In this document: piece after piece, positions 42,201 to 51,760 of the stretch
Numbering within the stretch: the first letter of the stretch is position 1
How the letters are laid out: the number at the start of each line of letters is the position of its first letter
DNA from: Agapetus fuscipes
Lineage: Eukaryota > Arthropoda > Insecta > Trichoptera > Glossosomatidae
Assembly (NCBI GenBank): GCA_951799405.1
Contig: OX637362.1
Span: 7,332,703-7,396,702, forward strand
Direction of reading: 5' to 3'
DNA: 64,000 nucleotides
Program-made: the position numbers and the translations under genes
Notes under the pieces: model-generated
Database searches by the model: none
What the model was told of the DNA's origin: nothing
What the model saw: the letters and a program-made list of their open reading frames with translations, nothing else

Positions 42201-43093
42201 ACAGGGTGGCAGCTTGCATTGCGGAGATTGGTGAATGGATGACAAGCAATGGCCTAATCCTTAACATGGGTAAGACAGAAGTGATGTGGGCGGCTACAAC
42301 CAGGCGTGATCATCTTTTGACAACTCGAGTACCACTCTCCATTGGGGGAGAGCTGATTCAGCCCTCCGACTCAGTCAGACTTCTAGGAGTCACACTGGAT
42401 CGGAACCTCACAATGGGAGAGCAATTGAACTCGACTGTATCTTCCTCATTTTTTGAACTTCGCCAGATAAAGGCGATCAGGAGATGTTTACCGTCGGGAG
42501 CAGTCAAGACCCTGGTTAATGCCTTTGTGATGTCACGAGTTGACTATTGCTCAACGCTGTACATAGGTCAGCCGAAAAAGCAGTTCAACCGTCTTCAGTC
42601 TGTGCTGAATTCAGCGGCAAGACTCATATTCGGGATGTCTAAATTTACTCGCATTACTCCATTGTTAGGGAAACTGCATTGGCTTCGTTTTCCGGAGAGG
42701 GTGGTCTACCGTGTTTGTCTGATGGTGTATAAGGCTGTAAATGGTACAGCTCCTTCATATTTGGCTGACATGTTTACACCCGTTGAGAGGGATTTGAGGC
42801 GCCAAACGCTCAGATCTGCAGGGGATGGCGTGGTGGACTTGGTTCAGCCACACCGTCAGACACGCACTAATTTTGGGGACCGTGCTTTCCGGTTTGCGGG
42901 ACCAATGGAGTGGAACAGACTGCCACCTAATGTGAGGAAGGCAAAGACTGTTGGTGTCTTTAAAGGAGCACTAAAGACACATCTTTACAAGAAATCTTAT
43001 CCGTGATTTGAGAGGGCCCTTGAGGTGTGACACACACAAAAACGGCGCTCTTTAATTATGTGTACATAAAAATAAATTATCCTTATATATATA
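39250..43093 (+). mobile_element. LINE-E, L2/CR1-like retrotransposon, near full length
   Basis: The unit comprises a probable 5' UTR (start not defined, perhaps near 39250, where composition becomes more GC-rich), one long ORF, and an ~85-bp 3' UTR with gagggcccttgaggtgtgac, acacacaaaaacggcgctct and aaaataaattatcctta. It ends in a few TA repeats, where SINE-C begins. A hairpin (ctaccgcc..ggcggtag, 39569-39595) lies in the 5' UTR. The GC content of the ORF is clearly above its surroundings, as expected for a recent arrival. No target duplication could be assigned because the 5' end is uncertain. Confidence 0.8.
39830..43006 (+). CDS. LINE-E polyprotein: APE endonuclease plus reverse transcriptase
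   Basis: Non-LTR retrotransposon protein that nicks the target DNA and copies its own RNA there (target-primed reverse transcription). From the first in-frame ATG (39830) it is 1058 residues; the frame is open from 39767. After a ~105-residue basic, Ser-rich N-terminus comes an apurinic-type endonuclease: FGCWNARSI, LTETW (Glu about 140), VYRPG, VGDVN (Asp about 260), LLDVVI, LSDHR (Asp-His about 323-324). The RT has NFRPVSNLPFLSKVLERIV split over its first block, QSAYRKYHSTETG, LDMSAAFDTV (Asp about 687), SGVPQGSVLGP (about 737-747), YADD (771-774), GEWMTSNGLILNMGKTE and RLLGVTLD. The C-terminus FGDRAFRFAGPMEWNRLPPNVR and FKGALKTHLY is typical of L2/CR1-like elements. There is no stop, frameshift or missing catalytic residue, so it may be active. 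No separate ORF1 is recognised upstream. The L2 versus other CR1-group assignment is my inference. Confidence 0.9.
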   Translation: MTETDAPVLCPVQRYSLQVLKDIITNTVPRVQCRTKEWPNIVLRRRVRRRKRGGRRLNYSAPPVTTPAVCSVHCEDLASTSRSSVAPSSPSSLLTSGRHQQILERKINFGCWNARSIANKVDDICELCKSHDLGILALTETWHESYHSSAMKRLRALGFATFEEARARPRHGKGTENISWTNHGGVALLVRPGCRVEKINFFSFTTFECLVCRVSSGATLTIAIVYRPGSKPVTAAFFHEFRELFEVLVTRNEMFLIVGDVNVRLERRDDTNCVTLTALLADYGCRQWVDAPTHDAGGLLDVVITRQEDAPLKTEVRDVGLSDHRLVVVRLNLGRPVPVYRKITSRSWNKFKIDFFKMDLSLSPICCPETYVSMHPDTLVGLYNDTMKSLINLHAPISIKHVRERNSAIWFDSECSALKRKMRQAERNFRSGKPGSTREMWIIAQGLYRSAILQKKSQHYCTIIASEKCPQRLWRLLENVSGGARAGAGPVTTAGDLAAYFQSKIPTRYSPLGVSPGSLGLLCNSQLEVLGLTSIEEVTRVVAGSPNKQCDLDPVPTWVLKECILLVAPFIVRFINGCLMDATIPSFLKEAQITPILKKPNLDPNDLSNFRPVSNLPFLSKVLERIVSDRLVSYLSANDLMPKRQSAYRKYHSTETGLLTVVSDLISAVDCGDLALLALLDMSAAFDTVCHDILIRRLEGSYGLRDKALAWFSSYLADRKQVVRTCDCVSPSYSLISGVPQGSVLGPILFILYTADIESIVEKWGLITHAYADDWQIYSQCQPHMAQTLSNRVAACIAEIGEWMTSNGLILNMGKTEVMWAATTRRDHLLTTRVPLSIGGELIQPSDSVRLLGVTLDRNLTMGEQLNSTVSSSFFELRQIKAIRRCLPSGAVKTLVNAFVMSRVDYCSTLYIGQPKKQFNRLQSVLNSAARLIFGMSKFTRITPLLGKLHWLRFPERVVYRVCLMVYKAVNGTAPSYLADMFTPVERDLRRQTLRSAGDGVVDLVQPHRQTRTNFGDRAFRFAGPMEWNRLPPNVRKAKTVGVFKGALKTHLYKKSYP

Positions 43094-43094
43094 G

Positions 43095-43368
43095 GTTATA
43101 GCCGCGGGGTTATAGCCGTCGGGGTTATAGCCGCGGGGGCCAAGAGGGCTGATCTTTCTAGCGTGTTTCGAATGGAACAACGTTGGTTCGATCCCCGCTT
43201 GGGTCACTTGACTTTAACTTTGACCCTGGTTCAACAGATGTTATTGGGTAATTATTATTTAATAATTCATTAATAATAAACAATAATGAATTATTGAATG
43301 ATGATATTAATACCTGTTTCTGGCCAGGCAAAATAGGTTGGTGAATTGCATTCCTCTTCACAAATCTA

Positions 43369-43434
<66 letters not shown>
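43095..43434 (+). mobile_element. SINE-C with triplicated 5' end and long poly-A
   Basis: The first ~15 bp of the element (gttatagccgcgggg) occur three times in tandem (43095, 43110, 43125) before the usual head gccaagagggctgatctttc. B box gttggttcgatccccgcttg. The body runs to gtgaattgcattcctcttca, then an A run of about 54 (43374-43430) and (TA)n to about 43450. Confidence 0.85.
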
Positions 43435-43446
<12 letters not shown>

Positions 43447-43450
43447 TATA
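43374..43450. repeat. Poly-A run followed by (TA)n
   Basis: More than 50 consecutive A, then about 10 TA units, at the SINE-C 3' end. The exact length is likely to be unreliable in an assembly. Confidence 0.9.
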
Positions 43451-43501
43451 AATGTGAGCGATTCTTGACATCCATTTTACTTATTCGTGAAATCAAAGTG
43501 A

Positions 43502-43538
43502 AATCTAATCTAATCTAAGTTGCAAAATATAAGTAACA
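43502..43538 (-). mobile_element. LINE-A tail fragment
   Basis: aaatctaatctaatctaagt then tgcaaaatataagtaacatt; joined back-to-back with a plus-strand LINE-A copy. Confidence 0.7.
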
Positions 43539-43544
43539 TTATAT

Positions 43545-44053
43545 AACGAAATAGCGAGTGAATGGGATATCCAGAGTCATAATAAAAGGAGAGCTTGTAT
43601 GAAAAAAGTTATGACTCTGGATGAAATGAAAGAAGTATGCAAGGACAGAAAGAAGTGGCGGCTAATCTGCAATGCTGATTTGTAATGTTGGTTTATTAGC
43701 TTGCTACATTTTTTGCATACGGCATTTTTGACTTTTTTGGTATAGATTTATTTTTAAGGTTTTGTTGTTTTCTTATACTTAAATGTTATGTATCACTCGT
43801 ATTCCTTGACTTATAGGTTGGTATGAGGTTGACCACCCATACTGTAAAAAATGGTTCACTTTGCCAATGTCACCCCTGTTTCAGGGAATGTCGGCAAGAG
43901 TTGCAGGGCTTATGTTCATTTGAGGTTTGGATTTTATTTGTAAGTACACAATCAGCATTTGTAAGCGCGAACTACACGTGTTTGTTTGTGGGCATACATC
44001 TGAGAGCTTTGAATGAATATATCCTCGCAACTTAGATTATAGATTATAGATAT
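43545..44053 (+). mobile_element. LINE-A 3' end with ORF C-terminus
   Basis: ORF codons EIASEWDIQSHNKRRACMKK, VMTLDEMKEVCKDRKKWRLI, CNADL and stop (43682), then UTR and the 260-bp block from attccttgacttataggttg to tagattatagattata. It closely parallels 52235-53003. Confidence 0.9.
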
Positions 44054-44425
44054 GCATTTTCACAAAACAGACTTGTTTAAATTCGCGCTTAAACATACCG
44101 CATGTAGTCCTCCAATATAAAAACCCGAATCTCAAATGAACATACACCATGCAACTCCTGCCGACCTTTCCTGAAACAGGGGTGACATTGGCAAAGTGAA
44201 CCATTTTCTATATCATGGGAGGTCTGCTGCATACCAACCTATATAAGTCAAGGAACATACACGACAAATTACATTATTAAAATCAACAAATTATAACATG
44301 TATGGACATCAAAAACTAAGAGAAAACAAATTTTAATTTAAAAAACCCTAGCCGCCAACATCACAGATTAACCGCCATTTTTTTCTGTCCTTACACACTT
44401 ATTTCAATTCTTTCTGAAAGATATG
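44053..44425 (-). mobile_element. LINE-A 3' end with ORF terminus, tail lost
   Basis: Begins inside the block (tatgcattttcacaaaacag) and runs to accaacctatataagtcaag, then UTR and reverse ORF end (agccgccaacatcacagatt, tttttttctgtccttacac). Meets the previous copy tail-to-tail. Confidence 0.85.
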
Positions 44426-44460
44426 CTAATTAAAAACTGTAGGTATATACACACTTCACA

Positions 44461-44497
44461 CTGAAGAAGCTCATCGTTGACACTGGCGAAACGTCCG
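44461..44497 (+). ncRNA. Hammerhead-like core, weak
   Basis: CTGAAGA (position 7 variant, which the family tolerates), a 20-nt spacer with little pairing, then GCGAAACGTCC. The ACGT plus C after GAA matches the arrangement at 38691, but stems I and II are poor. Confidence 0.35.
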
Positions 44498-45227
44498 GAA
44501 GCTCCAGCTCCCATAGACCACGGCAACAAATCCCGGAAAACATCTCTCCAGCAACAACTATTACAGTTCTAAATAAATTACAAAAATGATTTATAACTTT
44601 CATGATCGTAGAAATCATTTCATTACTGTATTAAAAGTATAGTATACAACTGTTCGTAATAAGCTATTGTAACACTCGTTCTATCTATGTACTTGGCTTC
44701 ATTTCATGCTAATCATGTTATAATGGCCAATATAACTGGGCAAATAACTGAATATGTACTTATGAATTTAGTTTTGGTAAAGAGTCAGGACCCAATGGCC
44801 CCAGTCTTCCCCCCTTCCCTCGGTAATCCGCTGGGCCGAGCTGACCATGACCGCAGATTTCATTACAGCCAAACTACACCAGACCTCATCCCACAAGGGC
44901 AAAAATTGAGAAGCCGATCCGGGACGTGAAACTCGTACCAACATACTCGTAGTTTGGCTCGGCTTTGAATAAGAGCTTTTGTTCCCAACTATTTTGTATT
45001 CTTCTTCTTTGCGTGTCTTGTCGGGTGCTGCTGACGCTGACAATCACCTGGTGTATATCTTCTCTATTAATGGAAATCCTTGCATTTTATATTCTACGTA
45101 ATTTATATTGCTGACGATGATGAATTTTGTCAGACAAGTCAAATTTGCGGCCTGACTCCCTAGATTCTAGTGACTCTAGATGTCTATGACACTTGTTGTA
45201 GTGCCGCTGAAGTGTACGAGCTTGATG
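44498..45227. other. Unassigned DNA
   Basis: Overlapping 80- and 91-codon frames on opposite strands at 44687-45043 have no recognised domain. Confidence 0.35.
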
Positions 45228-45302
45228 TTCGCTACAAAGCGCCAATACTCAAGCAAGACCCAGTTGCTGTAAGGCTGGATGGACCTTTGGTGAATACTGG
45301 TG
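45228..45302 (-). mobile_element. SINE-A body fragment
   Basis: tacaaagcgccaatactcaa, gcaagacccagttgctgtaa, ggctggatggacctttgg. Confidence 0.8.
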
Positions 45303-45894
45303 TTTATACTGAAACGTAATATTTGTCCGCCCTGTTTAATTTGTTGGTCATTTTTGAAATTGAGAACGTTTCTTCCCCCCCCCCTCCTCCTCTTCCCCCC
45401 TTCCCCCCTTCTCCCTCACCCCGTCATAATTTTTTTTTCGGGGAAGCCTCAAACCAACATTTTAGTCAAGGTGCAGAATGCTTCCTAAAAAAATAAATCT
45501 GGGACAAGTGAATTAACTGTTAACTGCTGTTTGCAGTGAAGTTGTTTGCGAGTGTTAATTGTGAATAATTAACTACTCGTGTAACTGGTGTTGACTTGCG
45601 CACATTTTTCATTTTCTCTGTAAAGATGTTAATTCTTAATACATCTTAAGAGCCCGGACATGTTAATTGAATTGCCATAAGGAGGAGAACTGACGGGAGA
45701 GAAAAAGAGAGGAGAGAGGAGAGAGGAGAGAGGAGAGAGGAGAGAGGAGATGTAAGATGTAAATGCGTTTTTTGTCTCCCCGAGTAAATGAAATAAAAAT
45801 GCAGTTGAGAGCTCGCGCCAGATTTTCTTACAAAAACAAAATAGCTTTGACGTAAATGGACGTTAGCAACTTAAAGTGGATATTTCTGAGATAT
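45303..45894. other. Unassigned DNA with simple repeats
   Basis: A C/T-rich tract at 45375-45422 (ccccccccctcctcctcttc). Otherwise only the GGAGA array described separately. Confidence 0.45.
45700..45751. repeat. (GGAGAGA)n purine microsatellite
   Basis: aaaaagagaggagagaggag continues as about six GAGAGGA units. Confidence 0.9.
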
Positions 45895-46136
45895 TACGTC
45901 TTCTAAGTGCTTGTTTGTCTTATGTCCAACAGAGGTAATTTCCCATGAGCAAGGTTTGTATGTGTACTGGATCAATGTGCCTTACGAAAACTGGATATTC
46001 ATTTTAAAAATATTTAAAACAACTATCACATTATCGCGTTTTACGTTTTTTCTTACTTCAGATTGTTTAGAATGTGATTGAAATTGAAAGGTCACCTGTG
46101 AATCAAATGTTAGATAAGATAAACAAGCACTGGGGG
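45895..46136. mobile_element. MITE family 1, copy 4
   Basis: Left end tctaagtgcttgtttgtctt; right end, reverse-complemented, ccccagtgcttgtttatct. Interior gaggtaatttcccatgagca and atgtgccttacgaaaactgg. Confidence 0.85.
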
Positions 46137-46149
46137 AACAATTATTTAG

Positions 46150-46410
46150 GGATCTAAATCTAAATCTAAGCTGCAAAGATATGTATCATTTGAGATTCAT
46201 ATTAAATGCATTCCCACAAGCAGACATGCATAATTTCGCGCTTACACATGCCGCATGTGGACCTACAATATAAAAAAAAAACAATCTCAAATGAACATAA
46301 TCCCTGCAACTCTTGCCGACCTTCCCTGAAGCAGGGGTGACATTGGCAAAGTGAACCATTTTTTACAGTATGGGTGGTACCAACATACCAACCTATCAGT
46401 CAAGGAATAA
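46150..46410 (-). mobile_element. LINE-A 3' end
   Basis: Tail (AAATCT)3, complete block to cctatcagtcaaggaataaa. It starts 14 bp after the MITE. Confidence 0.9.
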
Positions 46411-46705
46411 ATAAAATAAAATAATAGGGATTATTTTTATTATATCCTTCACGCTACCTGTGATTTAGCAACAATCTCACAAGGAGTGCCGCACTAGGGA
46501 TGCTATTAGCTTCAGTAACATCGAACCACTTACTTTTAGATTCATGGGCACGCCTCTGAGCTAGTGAATATTTTTTAATCGTGCCGTTCCTTTTACTCCA
46601 TGGGATAGCCTTCCGCCACCTGGAAAATTATTCAGCAATGTATGAGCGTCCCTATGCTGTGGGTCCGTCTGACACATACACACACGATTGGTATGAGGAG
46701 GATTT
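46411..46705. other. Unassigned DNA
   Basis: Nothing recognised. Confidence 0.4.
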
Positions 46706-46967
46706 GAGTAATATAATCTATATTCTAAGTTACAAATATATACTACATTTAAGATTTATATCAAATGTATTACCGCAAGCAGACACGTATAGGTTCGCGC
46801 TTAAACATGCCGCATGTGTACCTATAATATAAAACCCAATCTCAAATAAACATAAGCCCTGCAACACTTGCCGATCTTCCCTGAAACAGGGGTAACATTG
46901 GAAAAGTGAACCATTTTTTACAGTATGTGTGGTCAGCCTCATACCAACCTATAAGTCAAGGAATTAT
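46706..46967 (-). mobile_element. LINE-A 3' end
   Basis: atataatctatattctaagt to aacctataagtcaaggaatt; complete block, decayed tail. Confidence 0.9.
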
Positions 46968-46987
46968 TACGTTACTCATTTAATACA

Positions 46988-47098
46988 TACCTATATGAAA
47001 GAGGCATGTTAGGATAGAAAGAAATGGAGGCAGCTCTGCAGAGGCTCTAGACACTCCTAGCGGAATGGCGACAGAGTTACAGTTAAAGTTACAGTATG
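46988..47098 (+). pseudogene. LINE-B ORF terminus and tail
   Basis: tgaaagaggcatgttaggat, gaaatggaggcagctctgca, then gcgacagagttacagttaaa. The strongly 5'-truncated end of the LINE-B subtype seen at 28140-28245. Confidence 0.8.
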
Positions 47099-47690
47099 TG
47101 TCTTTTAAAAGGAAATAATTAAATTGCTTGAAGGTGTTTCAAGTCTCAATTGAGTACTTTATTTGTATTGTGATGTTTTCATCATAGAGAGAAACTTGTA
47201 TACAACAGATATGAAGAGATCAAAGCGATGCATGACGACGTTAGTCGCATTCAAAACTTTACACTATCATGCGAGGCGAGCTAGACGTGTGTGTGCACAC
47301 ATTATGTGAAAGAGGATAACAATGTGACGAGTGAGTGGAGCAGGGAAGAGAAAAGTGAAGGAGAGAGTACAGGGTGAGGTGACAAATCAATGAAACGAGA
47401 AAAAAAATGTCTGCGTGAATTTTGCATAAATAGCGAAAACATCATTTGTATGTTTAGCAGCAGGATTTATTGTTTTAACACATTTCTTCGTATATTTTCG
47501 TTTGTTTTTGGTGTACAAGGATAAATTATTTTTGTGTTAAATTACATATATACGAAGATTTCACATCATCCTGCTAAGGGAAAATTATCACACACATATT
47601 ATGTAGACTTTCGGCAGTTACTTCGTGAAAGTATATTTTAAATGAAATAAAATGTTTTTGTTTTGTTTAAATTTACATTGAGTTTATTAT
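47099..47690. other. Unassigned AT-rich DNA
   Basis: Nothing recognised. Confidence 0.4.
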
Positions 47691-47696
47691 ATTTTA

Positions 47697-47744
47697 TTCA
47701 CTACATGTTTGAGGACTGCAATATGTCCCATCTTCAGGTGAAAA
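47697..47744 (-). ncRNA. Hammerhead-like motif, one core mutation
   Basis: Minus strand: TTCAC, CTGAAGA (the changed base is the tolerant position 7), hairpin GGGAC..GTCC with an 8-nt loop, TCAAA where GAAA is expected, self-complementary ACATGT as stem III, A at the cleavage position, then GTGAA pairing perfectly with the opening TTCAC. The geometry is complete, but G12 is replaced by C, which should abolish catalysis. Confidence 0.55.
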
Positions 47745-47825
47745 TATAAACAGGTGAATTTAGAGATTATATGAAAAAAAAAATGCAACTTGGCTTCTTA
47801 TATAATACAGCGTTCTCCCCGAAAG

Positions 47826-48075
47826 GGAGTGAACCTATTTATTTTTACAGGTTAAGGGGTCGGCCTTACCCCGACCACTTCTGTTGAAGTGAGAGTTTCT
47901 TAGCTCCCGAAGGGGCTGGTACTGAAAAATACATAACACAATAAACTTCTCTGGTATTTAATTTTGGGTTTGAAATAAAAGCTGAAATGGGAATAATATC
48001 TGAGACTCTCGGTGGGATTAGAACCCGAGCTCTCGTTATGGAATGCAAACTGATCTATCGACTGGAAATTAAACA
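47826..48075 (-). mobile_element. SINE-B
   Basis: aacctatttatttttacagg, tagctcccgaaggggctggt, gttttgggtttgaaataaaa-type body, B box gggattagaacccgagctct, and head end ctgatctatcgactgga. Confidence 0.85.
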
Positions 48076-48194
48076 TTATGGGAAAAATTGAGGGACGGCC
48101 TGATTTTTTAGGCAAACCTCAAGATTCCTCCACGTTCGGGACTTCGCAACTAAGCTGCACATACAGACGCATTTAGCGCGTGAAAACTATTATT

Positions 48195-48390
48195 TTCAAA
48201 GGTATGGGAGCCTTACGCCACCAATCTTATAGTGGATTTTTCCCTGCTTTTGAAGGGCTGGTTCTCATTAATTGTAAAGACCGAGTAAGCCTTGTGTTTA
48301 TATTTTTTGAGTTTTTGAGAACCCAAACCCTAGACCTCGGCATGAAAAACAAACAAAAAAATACGAACTGAGCCATCAGCTGGACCTTTT
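48195..48390 (-). mobile_element. SINE-B, diverged
   Basis: gagccttacgccaccaatct, gaagggctggttctcattaa, tagacctcggcatgaaaaac, aactgagccatcagctggac. Confidence 0.65.
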
Positions 48391-48475
48391 ACTTTTTTTT
48401 TTAAAAAACGGTCATAACATAAGACTGTTGAATGAATAAAGTATCCAGTAAAGTGCACTTTTTAATAATCTATGG

Positions 48476-48784
48476 TGTTATGATTTTATTGGGTTCTCTT
48501 TAATTAAACTGCAATTATTTATTTTAACATAATTTATTTTTCACGGGTTGGTTCACAATTTACAACAATTGACAATCACTGATTTCTAGCTCTTGCTTTC
48601 GACTTGACGGCTCAATGTTTTAATTGACACTCCGGCCTGCACACGATTGCGGCTTACATTTATATACGTTCATACGGACGTTTCTCGACTATTCTTGATT
48701 TCTCACAGTGGATGATTCCAGAGCGTTGTTTTACCAGCGCGATTAGAATCACGTATGCACTAATACTACCATACGCTCGCAACA
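48476..48784 (+). mobile_element. Solo LTR, family 2, copy 1
   Basis: 309 bp from TGTTATGATT to CGCTCGCAACA. Collinear blocks with 60395-60760: gggttct(c/t)ttaat, aattt-attt, ctgatttctagctcttgctt, ggct(c/t)aatgttttaat, cacacgattgcgg versus cacacaattacga. No matching target duplication is visible (ATGG left, GTAT right), and no internal region. Confidence 0.7.
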
Positions 48785-49254
48785 GTATATTTTCCAGATC
48801 TTCTATAATTCTAACCAGGTAAGTTTTGCCTAACATGGTAATTACTAGATCTGATTGTTTCCTATGGGTTTCGAAACGATCTTTTCTGCATCATTTATTT
48901 TCCCTAACTACATTTGGAGCCAGCCTGTACCGTGTTGGTCTCCTCTGAGCCAAGAGCCTCAGGAGAAGGAGAGTCGTTTATTAGTTTCACATTACAATGG
49001 ACTCAGCAGAAGCTGATAAAGATACATAATTCTCAATAATAAGTCGAAAAGTTGAGTCCCAAGTTGAGTCCGCTCTCTCAGGCATCACAGAAGACGAACG
49101 CAAAGTTTGACTCATGAGAAAGTTCGCGAAATATCAAACTATTCATGAAAATACAGTCCCGAGTTTATACTCACAAAATGAAAATGTTTCAGCTTTTGCC
49201 CTTTTCTTTTTTGTTTTGCAGCTAACGTCATAGATTGCCTGTTAACTCTTAAGC
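48785..49254. other. Unassigned DNA
   Basis: Nothing recognised. Confidence 0.4.
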
Positions 49255-49450
49255 CAAAGAAGCCAATTCTCAAGCAAGACCCGATTGCGGTAAAGCTGGA
49301 TTGACCTTTCGGGACCAGTCTTTGGTAAAAGCAATAAATTTTCCAACTCGGCGACAACACTTTTTGGCAATATTAATTAATGGTATACTTTTTGTGCTCC
49401 GCAAGGATTCGAATCCACGACCTTTCATTTACGAATCCGAAGCGTACTTT
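49255..49450 (-). mobile_element. SINE-A, tail missing
   Basis: gccaattctcaagcaagacc, ggaccagtctttggtaaaag, tatactttttgtgctccgca, B box ggattcgaatccacgacctt, head end tacgaatccgaagcgta. Confidence 0.85.
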
Positions 49451-50539
49451 TTTTTAAGCTTTCGAAAATAAATAAATTTGAAATAAACGCGCACTTTTAA
49501 ATGCATTTTGAATTTTAAAATAAGCTTCAGAGCATTACAACGTAACAGTACAAATGCACAATCAGCAAAAAGCTCTCCATACCATCCTCCCTTGCTGTGA
49601 CGTCACGTGACCGCCTAAGTGCAACCCTAAAATAGTGGTGTATTTCCACGAGGCCTTCCTAGGTAATGCAGCCGCAGTCTAGACTACAGAATTGAATATT
49701 TCATCGCTCGCTCGGCCAAACTTTCATCGAAAAATCCTCAGCGATACGCCCATCACATATTCCCATTAATTTTAGGCCATCACCACACTTACAGCGCAGC
49801 TGAAAATTAGGGAAAACCGTTCACATATGATAAAAGTAGACCTGAAACTATTTTAACGCAAAAATATGGTACTTAGAAGTCGTCGTGGGCAGGGAATGTT
49901 GCCAGATTCAATGGCTGAAGATGGACCAAAAGGATAGTAGAGTGGAGACCTCGTAAGTGCAAAATATGTTGTGGATAGCCTTTAACAGAAAAGTCAGATG
50001 ACAAGGTATCTATGTTCTCACCCCAATTATATCCTTTCCTTTTTCCTATCCTTTTTGGAAGCAATATCAATCGCCACTTCCTTTCAGTGTCTCAAAACAG
50101 CCACACAACAAAACTACGCAGCTAACAGCCCTGCAACAAAAGATCAAAATATTAACTGCCACATCATCAACACCTCTGGGGTACTACAACAAGTGTCATT
50201 ATGTCAAAGACCTATACTTTTCTCCCACATGGGATTCTTAAAATAAATAAATACCGATGACTGGAGAGATCTAAGTTCAGTAGTGGAGGAGTATGCCTGA
50301 ATAGGTAAGTAAGTAAGAATCTTAATTCGTTGAAACTCAACACAAATCGTCCATAGTTAGAAAGAGAACAAAGATGCTCACAGAGTGTCTTTGATGAGGC
50401 GTCAAAAACGCGACAAAGTTTCTTTGCATAGTTGGTATTCCTATTCATCATTTCAGCGCGTACGTTGCGTGAACGCGTTTAAAGCATTTTTATAAGACGT
50501 CATGGAATGTGCAATTACTGAGAGTCAAAACAAAAGGTA
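49451..50539. other. Unassigned DNA
   Basis: Short frames (65-82 codons) overlap on both strands at 49873-50451 without domains. Nothing else recognised. Confidence 0.4.
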
Positions 50540-51760
50540 TATAATAATAATAATAATAATAATAATTTATTTATTTATACAAACACCTCTTCACATTACA
50601 TTTGTACACATAAGAACTTTAACTTAATAAGAAAAATACATGTGCCTGAACTAGGAAATCCTGTATCTCAGGCGTAGAGAGCTTGTACACAATATATACC
50701 TAAGTAAATAATAATTATTACATTAATTCATATTTTAATACTACCATCTTAAATCTTGGTTCTAATACTATAAACTTAGTTAACTCAAGATATTAGGATA
50801 AACAAATGTAAAATAGAAACATAAATTTACTCAACTACAATTAAGAGCTTCTCTGTATCTTCGTAGGTCATGTCTTGTAGAGTGTCATGGAGAGTCAATT
50901 TACAATTTAAGTAATTTAAGGGATATATGTCTATCAGTGCATTTAGCCTATTGTAAAGGAATGGTCCTAAAAATACATAGAATTTTTTTGTAAAAGCATG
51001 TCTTATTGCTAGTTTTGGTGGACAGACTAAATCCTTTCGCCTTTTATTTGCTAGCTCAGTGCTGAAGGTAATGGCTGCATGTTGTTTCAGGACAATGCTC
51101 ATAATGAAAAGCTGTCGCACTGTTAGGACTTTACATGACTTATATAGGATGTTGGTGGGGAAAAAGAAAGGTCGGAAAGTTGACACCTTGAGAATTGCTC
51201 TCTGAGCTCTCTCAATGGTTAGTATCAGAGTTTTATTTGCTCCACCCCATGAGGTGATGCAGTAACTTATCAAGGATTGGCATAAAGCAAAGTAAACTCG
51301 CCTTATTAACATTATGTCTGCAATATGGCGCAATTTTTTAAAAACAAATATCAACTTACGAATTCTGTTGCATAATACTCCAATATGGTTTTTAAAAGAA
51401 AGATTTTCATCTATTATTACACCTAGGTATTTTACTGTACTTGTTATTTTTATAACTGGGCACATACATTGCCCGTTTTTTGGATTTTCACAATAATGAG
51501 CTTGTAAAGTTGAATTTGACTGAGGTTTTGTTGATTTACGCATCGAAAATTTGATATAATTTGTTTTTTCTGGGTTAAGTGTCAGTAAGTTATGTTGTAG
51601 CCATTTGTTGACAACATTGAATCCACGTTGTGCGTACTCAAATGCTTCTTTTTCTGTGGTGGAGAAAGCAAGAAAACACAGGGTTTTTAGAACACCGTTG
51701 TGGCAGATCTGCATTGACAGGTGTGGCTGACAAGTATGTCTCACACTTTGCTTCCATGCC
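50540..51760 (-). mobile_element. LINE-D 3' half with (TTA)n tail
   Basis: 5'-truncated minus-strand non-LTR element. ORF end at 50827, then a ~270-bp 3' UTR with tttgtataaataaataaatt and a (TTA)n array at 50541-50564. Confidence 0.8.
50827..51744 (-). pseudogene. LINE-D reverse transcriptase, C-terminal half
   Basis: Open for 305 codons. Residues about 43-61 read FNVVNKWLQHNLLTLNPEKT and about 104-120 VKYLGVIIDENLSFKNHI, the last RT blocks after the catalytic box. Then come FVFKKLRHIADIMLIRRVYF, YCITSWGG and IERAQRAILKV, the thumb and connection region common in CR1/Jockey-like proteins of insects. The YADD box expected about 10-15 codons before the frame start is not in frame (only an aatgcagatctg remnant). 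So the copy is truncated and defective, but the rest is free of stops, suggesting it is fairly recent. Confidence 0.8.
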
